A DNA stretch of 5,277 bases. Source: Planctomycetota bacterium (GTDB lineage: Bacteria > Planctomycetota > Phycisphaerae > UBA1845). Position numbers and translations under genes: made by a program. The stretch lies in the NCBI GenBank assembly GCA_022561415.1, contig JADFRH010000176.1, forward strand, positions 1 to 5,277, in the 5' to 3' direction. Positions 1 through 5,217 of the stretch are shown here, piece after piece; the first letter of the stretch is position 1, and each line of letters begins with the position of its first letter. The notes beneath the pieces were generated by a model. It was not told the origin of the DNA and ran no database searches. It saw only the letters and a program-made list of their open reading frames with translations.

Positions 1-91
1 TTTCACGCAGATGATGCATGAACTGGAGCGTGGACGTTTCGGCCCCACCTCGCCACGGATCCAGCCACTCGGAGATCAGCGCGATCTTCAT
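1..91 (-). CDS. Glycosyltransferase, GT4-like (WaaG-type), N-terminal fragment
   Basis: Only the first 30 codons are present; the gene runs off the left edge. The peptide starts MKIALISEWLDPWRGGAET and continues STLQFMHHLRE. This fits the N-terminus of GT-B fold family 4 glycosyltransferases: a short first beta strand (KIALIS), a 'P..GGAE' loop that contacts the acceptor or nucleotide sugar, and a helix that would lead into 'GHEV'. Members transfer a sugar from a nucleotide-sugar donor, and in LPS clusters this type (WaaG-like) extends the core oligosaccharide at the cytoplasmic face. The start ATG (89-91) overlaps the TGA stop of the upstream LPS kinase gene in an ATGA arrangement, so translation is probably coupled and both share one transcript. 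The donor and acceptor sugars cannot be told from this fragment. The family call is fairly sure; the LPS role rests on the neighbours. Confidence 0.8.
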   Translation of the reverse strand, partial: MKIALISEWLDPWRGGAETSTLQFMHHLRE

Positions 92-894
92 GCGGCCGCT
101 CCCTTCATGGCCGGCCTCCGGCGTCGGCGCGTGGCGTGGCGGTCGATCGACTGCGTTTTGCCTACGATCAGATAGAGCAGCGATCGAAGGGGAATACCCG
201 TCTTTGACGCTTGCACGTAATGTTTCAGCCAGCGAACGCGATCCACGTTGCGAATGAGCCGGGCCGGCGCCGAGTGGTTCAGCGCGGCCAGATCCTTGAC
301 GATCCACCGGCGATGGCGAACGCTCGGACGAAGGACACGCTGCAGGTCGATCAGACACAGCGATCGTTCCGGCGGCGCCTCCGGATCGTGGAACACGTGC
401 GACAAGTAGAGATCCCGGTGGATGTAACCCCCGGCGTGCAATCGAGCGACCAGCTCGGCCAGGGGCACAATCAAAGGCCCGAACGCGCCTCGATCATCGA
501 TGCCCCATTCGGTGGAAAGGCTCTCGAGCGATCGCCCCGGAACCGCCCGCGAGAGAATCGCGCTACGCACCTCGCGACCGCCGCGAAGCTGTTCGCCGAA
601 TGCCACGGGTTCGACGCACGGAATGCCATCGCTCGCAAGCTGGCGCATCCATGACCATTCCATACCGGCCACACTGCGAGCGCCGGTGCCGGATCGCCGC
701 ACCTCGCGCCGGGCGCTCGGCGGCGGCCTGGTGAATCGCTTGAGATAGAACGTCTTGTCCGCGCCACCCACGCTCAACGTGAGACGAATGCGCTGCCGCC
801 AGGGTTCAAGACCGGGCTTTCCAAGGTTCTGTCCCGCCGCGGCAAACAGGGCGTCCAGCGAGTCCAATCCGGCATTGCGAAGTGTTGCCTCCAT
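88..894 (-). CDS. waaP: LPS core heptose kinase-like protein (WaaP/RfaP, InaA family)
   Basis: A 268-residue protein close in length to E. coli WaaP (about 265). WaaP is a kinase-fold enzyme that phosphorylates inner-core heptose of lipopolysaccharide with ATP in the cytoplasm. Visible landmarks in order are the 'TFYLKRF' strand with the likely ATP-binding Lys52, a helix-C-like 'GMEWSWMRQL' with Glu79, the catalytic loop 'YIHRDLYLSHVF' with Asp161, the metal-binding 'LIDLQR' with Asp183, and 'RRWIVKDLAAL' at 196-205. The same blocks occur in WaaP as 'HRDCYICHF' and 'VIDLHR'. The C-terminus is strongly basic (RRRRR near 256-260). The frame stays open upstream to about 1191, but that part overlaps the GT9 gene and does not look like kinase, so ATG 894 is chosen; GTG 978 and GTG 966 are alternatives. 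No strong ribosome binding site is seen. It follows the GT9 gene by 89 bases and overlaps the next gene by 4. The exact sugar phosphorylated is inferred, so the symbol marks the family. Confidence 0.85.
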   Translation of the reverse strand: MEATLRNAGLDSLDALFAAAGQNLGKPGLEPWRQRIRLTLSVGGADKTFYLKRFTRPPPSARREVRRSGTGARSVAGMEWSWMRQLASDGIPCVEPVAFGEQLRGGREVRSAILSRAVPGRSLESLSTEWGIDDRGAFGPLIVPLAELVARLHAGGYIHRDLYLSHVFHDPEAPPERSLCLIDLQRVLRPSVRHRRWIVKDLAALNHSAPARLIRNVDRVRWLKHYVQASKTGIPLRSLLYLIVGKTQSIDRHATRRRRRPAMKGAAA

Positions 895-977
895 CGCGCC
901 GCCAACGCAAAGATCGTTTAGCGAACGGGTGTCGCTCGGTTCGTGATTTGTGCGGCGAATTGACACGACAGACTCCA

Positions 978-995
978 CGCGGGCTAGAGCCCGCG
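978..995. repeat. REP-like palindrome, copy 1, at the end of the GT9 gene
   Basis: The perfect hairpin sequence CGCGGGCT-AG-AGCCCGCG has an 8-base stem and a 2-base loop. It covers the last codons and the TAG stop (984-986) of the GT9 gene and reaches a few bases into the gap before the kinase gene. It matches the palindrome at 5011-5028 except for one stem pair and the loop. There is no T-run after it on the minus strand, so it looks less like a terminator than a dispersed repeat or a transcript-stabilising hairpin inside the operon. Confidence 0.7.
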
Positions 996-2237
996 ACTCG
1001 GGATGACGGGGGCGCCTGCGACTGCAGCGGCCCGCGCCGCCAGCAGTTCGCGGCACGCTCCCTCCACTGCTTCCACCGTAACGCCCATGATGCAGTCCAG
1101 ATGACCGAGCGGGCAGACCCGCTGTTGACACGGGCCGCAGTCCACATCGACCCGCACAATCCGCTCCGCCGCATAGGCCGTGGCCGTCCAATCAGGGTGC
1201 GTCGGACCCAGCACCGTGACCACCGGAATGTCAAATGCCTTGCCGATGTGACGCGGACCGGCGTCATTGCAAATCAGAAGATCGCTTCGCGCAATCAGCG
1301 ACTTCAACTGCCCCAGCGTCAACAGCGGCGAATCGAGCACCATGCCCTCGCGCTTCATGGCCGAGCCGATTCCCCGGGCGATCAGCTCTTCACCCGGACC
1401 GCAGGTGACGATGACGGTCGCATTGTCACTCTCGATGAGCCGATCGGCCACCGCCGCGAAGCGCTGAGGCAGCCAGCACTTGGCCGAGCCGTATTTCGCA
1501 CCGGGGCTAATCACCACGAGTGGGCGGCGGTCGGCGATGCCCAGTTCGCGCAGCCGGGACTCGACCGACTCGTTGTCGTCGGGCGTGGTCACGAGTTCGA
1601 AGCGATCACCCGGCCGGTCGCAACCGATCGCCTCGGCAAGATCGGCGTAATACTCCACGAGCGGCATGGGCAGAAACCGGGTCGGCTTGACCGGGAGACT
1701 CGTTCCCATCTTGACGGGCTGAGTCGTTGAAAGGGATGGGTACCTCTGCTGCCCGCTTCCCGGCGGGCGCGGCTCCGACCCGCCCCGCGAGCGGGTACCA
1801 CCGTTGCGGCGATTGATGCATGGCAACTTGTCGGTCAGTAGCAGTCCACGCCCATCGCGGTCATACCCGAACCGCCGGGTAGCGCCCGCCAGCCAGGCAA
1901 TAAGCGCCGAACGAAACGAGTTCGACAGCAGCACGGCCCAGTCGAATCGGCGGCGGCGAAGGTCCCAGACAAGATCGCGAAACGGTTTGCTCAGCGGGCT
2001 GCGCGCGTTCCCGTTGCCCTTGTTCATGGGCAGGTTGATCCATTCATTCGCCCAATCGCCACCGCCGGCAAGGTCGCGCAGGTTCGGCTCGATCAGAAAA
2101 GTGATATGCGCATCTCCGAACCGCCGACGGATCGCGCGCAGCGTCGGCGTGGCCATGACAAAATCGCCAACCCAAGTCGGCAGCACGACCAGAATCGACC
2201 GAGGATCCGAATCGCCGGGCTGATGGAGTCGTCTCAT
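984..2237 (-). CDS. waaF: GT9 glycosyltransferase, ADP-heptose:LPS heptosyltransferase-like
   Basis: A 417-residue GT-B enzyme of family GT9; E. coli WaaF has about 348. Such enzymes move heptose from ADP-heptose to the LPS inner core in the cytoplasm. Motifs in order: 'ILVVLPTWVGDFVMATPTLRAI' region at 15-36 (acceptor-side loop), 'LLSNSFRSALIAWLAGATRRFGY' region at 103-125, 'ISPGAKYGSAKCWL' at 243-256, and 'LLICNDAGPRHI' at 320-331 followed by 'LGPTHPDWT' at 343-351 (donor site). A cysteine cluster C367, C370, C375, C382 follows, as in other GT9 proteins of this style. Residues about 146-183 are an extra low-complexity stretch with no WaaF counterpart. ATG 2237 is preferred because the first motif begins at residue 15; an upstream start would lie over the promoter. 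There is no Shine-Dalgarno site, which fits a near-leaderless transcript. The gene opens the minus-strand cluster with the kinase and GT4 genes. Heptose as donor is an inference from family and context. Confidence 0.87.
   Translation of the reverse strand: MRRLHQPGDSDPRSILVVLPTWVGDFVMATPTLRAIRRRFGDAHITFLIEPNLRDLAGGGDWANEWINLPMNKGNGNARSPLSKPFRDLVWDLRRRRFDWAVLLSNSFRSALIAWLAGATRRFGYDRDGRGLLLTDKLPCINRRNGGTRSRGGSEPRPPGSGQQRYPSLSTTQPVKMGTSLPVKPTRFLPMPLVEYYADLAEAIGCDRPGDRFELVTTPDDNESVESRLRELGIADRRPLVVISPGAKYGSAKCWLPQRFAAVADRLIESDNATVIVTCGPGEELIARGIGSAMKREGMVLDSPLLTLGQLKSLIARSDLLICNDAGPRHIGKAFDIPVVTVLGPTHPDWTATAYAAERIVRVDVDCGPCQQRVCPLGHLDCIMGVTVEAVEGACRELLAARAAAVAGAPVIPSRGL
1689..1802 (-). repeat. 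In-frame extra segment with double hairpin inside the GT9 gene
   Basis: This stretch encodes roughly residues 146-183 of the GT9 protein, between 'LLTDKLPCINR' and 'PTRFLPMPLVEYY', where WaaF joins the two parts with a short linker. It contains two adjacent hairpins: GCCCGC (1751-1756) with GCGGGC (1763-1768), and ACCCGC (1778-1783) with GCGGGT (1791-1796). GGGTACC occurs on both sides, at 1738-1744 and 1793-1799. The encoded peptide is rich in G, R, P, S, T and Q and is probably a disordered loop. Exact ends are uncertain. The best explanation is a small repeat element that entered the gene and kept the frame. Confidence 0.55.
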
Positions 2238-2247
2238 CGCGCGGGGG

Positions 2248-2276
2248 ATTGTACACCCACGCGCCAGCGCGACCAA
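2248..2276 (-). promoter_or_regulatory. Probable sigma-70-type promoter of the LPS cluster
   Basis: On the minus strand, TTGGTC (2271-2276) is followed after exactly 17 bases by TACAAT (2248-2253). The -10 box matches the TATAAT consensus at 5 of 6 positions; the -35 box keeps the TTG. Only 10 bases separate the -10 box from the ATG of the GT9 gene at 2237, so transcription would begin about 2-4 bases before the start codon. The prediction is from sequence alone. Confidence 0.55.
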
Positions 2277-2367
2277 TGACCGCACATTTCAGTGCCCCGA
2301 GCGATAGCGGCCGGTGACGATCCGTTTGATTTGTGCTTCGCGTCGGACTCGGAAGCCATGAGCTTGT

Positions 2368-3408
2368 CTAGAAAGGGTGGAGCAGCAGGTTCGCAACTAC
2401 AAGAAGCGTAAACGTGGCGAGAATGGCGATCCCCTGCGAGCAGAGCGCCACGGCCAGGGCATGTGGTAACCTCAGATAGAACTTGTAGGATTGGCGCAGC
2501 GACCAAACGGCATGTCCAAGAGGAAGCACTCCAAACCACGGCAGAAAGGACTGGGACTCGCGACCGATGCCAAAGTACACGTCCAGCAAAACGTAGGCAA
2601 CAATCACCGTGGCCGTCGGTAGAGCCAGAAGTAGCGGTACAAGCACGGATCCCGACCAAGCTCGCAAAACCTGCGGGAATCGGACCTTCGCTCGTCGCAT
2701 CGACTGTTGGAACACAAGGAGGGCAAGAAGACTTGCAGTCAACCACGTCCCACCTAACGCCAGCCCCCACCCATATACTTCGGGCAGAACAGCGAATCCA
2801 AACACGATCATCGGCAACTCGGCGATCGACGAGATCATCGTCGCGACGCCCATCCCGAGCACGTTCAGAAAAACAGTAGACACCCATTCCAACAGTCCGA
2901 GCCAAACGGGCACGCCAAGGATTACGATCGCAAGAGAAATTGCAACTTGTGCAAGCAACCGCCCGATGTGCGGCGGAGAGTGAATATCGATCGATCGCCA
3001 GAAGGTTCCGGGCCACATCGCCCCGCGCCACGTCGTCAACAACGACCGTATCGGTCGATCGCGCCAACGAAACTCGAACCACGGCTGACGTCGCCGATGA
3101 TACTCGGCCAGAGCCTCTTCCCACGTAAACGCGATCCCGCATTCCGGACAGCGCATATCCTGCAAGCCGTAGAGGTGATAGTCGCAGTGAGCGCAGATCA
3201 ACCGCTCGATGGGAACCGCGTCGGTCCAATCGAAGGTCAAACCGCAGGCCGGGCAGATCGGATCAATCCGGCCGCGCAGGTCGTGGCCGCACCGCGCACA
3301 GCCGACGTCGAACGGCACATGATCCCAATCGGGTGCGGACGACCCGGCCTGTACGTTGGTTTGGTCCGTGGTTGGGTCTGGGATGCGGAACACTGCGTGA
3401 TTCTTCAC
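2368..3408 (-). CDS. Double zinc-ribbon multi-pass membrane protein, function unknown
   Basis: A 346-residue protein with two tandem zinc ribbons near the N-terminus. The first uses C37, C40, C52, C55 ('CARCGHDLRG' ... 'CPACGLTF') and the second C72, C75, C87, C90 ('CAHCDYHLYG' ... 'CPECGIAFTW'). Both have CxxC-x11-CxxC spacing, so they look like an internal duplication. A soluble, Trp/Arg-rich linker (about 93-148) leads to some five or six hydrophobic membrane segments at roughly 150-172, 175-208 (possibly two), 214-233, 253-278 and 316-344. This layout is common among Planctomycetota proteins of unknown role; the ribbons would face the cytoplasm if no signal peptide precedes them, and none is visible. 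Start is uncertain: GTG 3408 has GGA five bases upstream, while TTG 3447 would add 13 residues. It reads the same way as the LPS cluster, but the promoter at 2248-2276 suggests that cluster does not depend on it. It is divergent from the M20 peptidase. Confidence 0.75.
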   Translation of the reverse strand: MKNHAVFRIPDPTTDQTNVQAGSSAPDWDHVPFDVGCARCGHDLRGRIDPICPACGLTFDWTDAVPIERLICAHCDYHLYGLQDMRCPECGIAFTWEEALAEYHRRRQPWFEFRWRDRPIRSLLTTWRGAMWPGTFWRSIDIHSPPHIGRLLAQVAISLAIVILGVPVWLGLLEWVSTVFLNVLGMGVATMISSIAELPMIVFGFAVLPEVYGWGLALGGTWLTASLLALLVFQQSMRRAKVRFPQVLRAWSGSVLVPLLLALPTATVIVAYVLLDVYFGIGRESQSFLPWFGVLPLGHAVWSLRQSYKFYLRLPHALAVALCSQGIAILATFTLLVVANLLLHPF

Positions 3409-3484
3409 ACCAGTCCGCCGCCGGTCAACTTCGGCCGCGCCCGCCAATGGCGGCGGTAGACGGGTTCGCGGGATTTCGTGCGAA

Positions 3485-3514
3485 CTGGCGTCATGCGGAT
3501 GGGCCCGCTATCAT
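3485..3514 (+). promoter_or_regulatory. Possible promoter for the M20 peptidase gene
   Basis: TATCAT at 3509-3514 matches the -10 consensus at 5 of 6 positions. The best -35 candidate, CTGGCG at 3485-3490, lies 18 bases upstream and matches at only 3 of 6. The resulting leader before ATG 3598 would be about 75 bases. The -35 match is weak, so this is a tentative call. Confidence 0.35.
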
Positions 3515-3597
3515 CCCCTTCGGCGTCGCACAGGCCGTGCCTCGGCGCGAACCAATCCACCCGGACCTAACTCGTGGCTCAGTCAATGAAAGGAAAA

Positions 3598-4977
3598 ATG
3601 TCCGTGAACGAGCAAGTGACCGCCTATCTCGATGCCAACAAGAACGCCAACGTCGATCGCCTGTTGGATTTTCTGCGAATTCCCAGCATTTCGACCGATC
3701 CGACGCACAAGAAGGATCTGCAGACCGGGGCCGAGTGGGTCAACGCCCTCTTTGTCGGCTGCGGCATCAAGAGCGAGATCGTCGAGACCCCCGGTCATGC
3801 CTGTGTGCTCGCGGACAGCGGACCGGCGGACAACGGCGGCCCGACCATCCTGGTCTACGGACATTACGACGTGCAGCCCACCGGCGACGAGTCACTGTGG
3901 CACTCGCCCGCCTTCGAGCCGACCATTCGCGACGGTGTGATCTACGCGCGCGGGGCGGCCGACGACAAGGGGCAGGTGTTCACACACATGCTCGCGGCCG
4001 AGGCGTGGATGAAAACCGTCGGCAAACTGCCGATTCGCGTCAAGTTCATGATCGAAGGCGAGGAGGAAGTCGGCTCGACCAACCTCGAAAAGCTCGTTCG
4101 CGACCGCAAGGACTGGCTCGCCTGCGACTATGTCGTGCTGTCCGACACGCCGAAGTTCGACACCACGACCCCGGCGATCACCTACGGCACCAAGGGCATG
4201 GTCTACAAAGAGATCATCGTCACCGGCCCCAAGCAGAACCTGCACAGCGGCTCGTTCGGCGGCACGCTCACCAACCCCGGCAACGCCCTGGTCGGCATCA
4301 TCGCGGCCATGCGCGACGACAAGAACCGCGTGACGATCCCCGGCTTTTACGACGACGTTCGCGCCATCGGCGACGATGAGCGCAAGCAGATGAACGCCCT
4401 GCCGTTCGACGAGGCCGCCTATCTCGCGGCGATGGGCGCCCCGTCGCTTCACGGCGAAGAGGGCTACACCACCATCGAGCGCCGCTGGGCTCGACCCACG
4501 CTCGACGTCAACGGCATGATCGGCGGATTCACGGGCGAGGGCGCATCGACGGTTATCCCCGCCAAGGTATCCGCCAAGGTCTCCATGCGGCTCGTGCCCG
4601 ATCAGGATCACGTCAAAATCGCCCAAGCGTTCGAGGACTTCGTGCGAGCGGCCGCCCCACCCGGCGTGGGTATCGAGATTCTCGATCACACCGGATGCGG
4701 ACCGTATGTCTGTCCGCTGGATTCACCCGGCATGGCCGCTGCCGCGGACGCGGTCGAGGCGGGATACGGCCAGCGACCTCTCTTCACGCGCGAGGGCGGC
4801 TCGCTTCCCATCCTGCCGTTGTTCAAGGACGTACTGGGCGCGGACTCGCTGATGATCGGCTTCTGCGACCCCAACTGCAACGCCCACGGCCCCAACGAGT
4901 TCTTCGCCGTATCGGACCTTCACGCCGGAGCCAAGACGGCCGCACACCTCCTGGCTCGCATGGCGGAGGCAAGCTGA
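3598..4977 (+). CDS. M20-family metallopeptidase (dipeptidase/carnosinase-like)
   Basis: A 459-residue cytosolic di-zinc peptidase of the M20 (ArgE/DapE/CPG2/carnosinase) superfamily, of usual family length. The two-metal site is complete by comparison with carnosine dipeptidases: His89 and Asp91 in 'GHYDVQP', bridging Asp122 in 'ARGAADDKGQ', general base Glu156 and metal ligand Glu157 in 'EGEEEVGS', Asp183 in 'VLSDTPKF', and His430 in 'CNAHGPNE'. The lid/dimerisation domain follows 'GPKQNLHSGSFGG' (210-222), with His216 the residue that reaches the partner's active site in carnosinases, and ends near 330. It likely cleaves dipeptides or related amides; substrate is not determined by sequence. 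Start choice: ATG 3598 begins 'MSVNEQVTAYL', as relatives do, with AGGA at 3591-3594. GTG 3604 has better spacing (9 bases) to that AGGA; ATG 3586 and GTG 3574 are also in frame. It stands alone, divergent from the zinc-ribbon gene. Confidence 0.93.
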   Translation: MSVNEQVTAYLDANKNANVDRLLDFLRIPSISTDPTHKKDLQTGAEWVNALFVGCGIKSEIVETPGHACVLADSGPADNGGPTILVYGHYDVQPTGDESLWHSPAFEPTIRDGVIYARGAADDKGQVFTHMLAAEAWMKTVGKLPIRVKFMIEGEEEVGSTNLEKLVRDRKDWLACDYVVLSDTPKFDTTTPAITYGTKGMVYKEIIVTGPKQNLHSGSFGGTLTNPGNALVGIIAAMRDDKNRVTIPGFYDDVRAIGDDERKQMNALPFDEAAYLAAMGAPSLHGEEGYTTIERRWARPTLDVNGMIGGFTGEGASTVIPAKVSAKVSMRLVPDQDHVKIAQAFEDFVRAAAPPGVGIEILDHTGCGPYVCPLDSPGMAAAADAVEAGYGQRPLFTREGGSLPILPLFKDVLGADSLMIGFCDPNCNAHGPNEFFAVSDLHAGAKTAAHLLARMAEAS

Positions 4978-4991
4978 AAACTCAAACTGAC

Positions 4992-5007
4992 CGGTTTTTC
5001 CAAACCG
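4992..5007 (+). terminator. Hairpin just after the M20 gene, possible weak terminator
   Basis: CGGTTT-TTCC-AAACCG forms a 6-base stem with a 4-base loop, 14 bases after the TGA of the M20 gene. There is no T-run after the stem, so Rho-independent termination is doubtful. The position fits a transcript end, and it partly overlaps the longer palindrome that follows. Confidence 0.3.
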
Positions 5008-5036
5008 AGCCGCAGGCTTCAGCCTGCGCGGCGGTT
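5003..5036. repeat. REP-like palindrome, copy 2, downstream of the M20 gene
   Basis: The core CGCAGGCT-TC-AGCCTGCG (5011-5028) has a perfect 8-base stem. Outer arms AACCG (5003-5007) and CGGTT (5032-5036) extend it across a 3-by-3 mismatch. The core equals the 978-995 palindrome apart from one G-C pair changed to A-T and the two loop bases, so the two are probably members of one dispersed family. As a 3' hairpin it could also protect or end the M20 transcript. Confidence 0.65.
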
Positions 5037-5075
5037 CGATCGCATAAGTGCCGTCTCCGCCACTCGGGGACGCCG

Positions 5076-5114
5076 CGCGGGCTCCCGACAAGTCGGGATT
5101 TCATTACGCCCGCG
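5076..5114. repeat. Nested palindrome between the M20 gene and the IS element
   Basis: Outer arms CGCGGGC (5076-5082) and GCCCGCG (5108-5114) enclose an inner hairpin TCCCGAC-AA-GTCGGGA (5083-5098). The outer arms are the same half-site as in the palindrome at 978-995, here split by the inner hairpin and a short AT-richer stretch. The inner hairpin followed by TTTCATTA could act as a weak terminator, but relatedness to the other repeats is the stronger reading. Confidence 0.5.
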
Positions 5115-5180
5115 GCTCAGGGGAGATTGAATCACACCGGAAGCGAAATGCTAGGCTCTGTCTGAAAACTCCGTTTGTTG

Positions 5181-5212
5181 CCGATATCCCTGCATAACGA
5201 CAGGGAGGTCGG
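5181..5212 (+). promoter_or_regulatory. Hairpin covering the transposase ribosome binding site
   Basis: Arms CCGA (5181-5184) plus TCCCTG (5187-5192) pair with CAGGGA (5201-5206) plus TCGG (5209-5212), around an 8-base loop and a 2-by-2 internal bulge. The Shine-Dalgarno sequence AGGGAGGT (5202-5209), eight bases before ATG 5218, lies within the right arm. Folding would hide it from the ribosome, which would damp transposase production, for example from read-through transcripts entering the element. Confidence 0.5.
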
Positions 5213-5217
5213 TAATC

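Noticed and set aside
895..1191. Upstream extension of the kinase reading frame (to a TTG at 1191)
   Set aside because: It overlaps the conserved 3' part of the GT9 gene in another frame, and its translation has no kinase-like content. The kinase homology begins after ATG 894.
882..1730. Plus-strand open frame of 282 codons
   Set aside because: It lies antisense to the GT9 gene and shows an Arg/His/Gln-rich shadow composition with no recognisable domain.
2234..2359. Minus-strand 41-codon frame ending in an ATGA overlap with the GT9 start
   Set aside because: It has no ribosome binding site, no recognisable content, and the predicted promoter of the GT9 gene lies inside it. The overlap is probably chance.
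3333..4379. Plus-strand open frame of 348 codons
   Set aside because: It overlaps the M20 gene in another frame and is Arg-rich and low in complexity, as expected of a GC-rich shadow frame.
3892..4689. Minus-strand open frame of 265 codons
   Set aside because: It is antisense to the central part of the M20 gene, where the metal-site motifs prove the plus-strand frame is the coding one.
4978..5150. Possible small RNA or CRISPR-like array in the palindrome-rich gap
   Set aside because: The palindromes differ in spacing and architecture and there are no regular repeats with spacers. No promoter for a separate RNA was seen.
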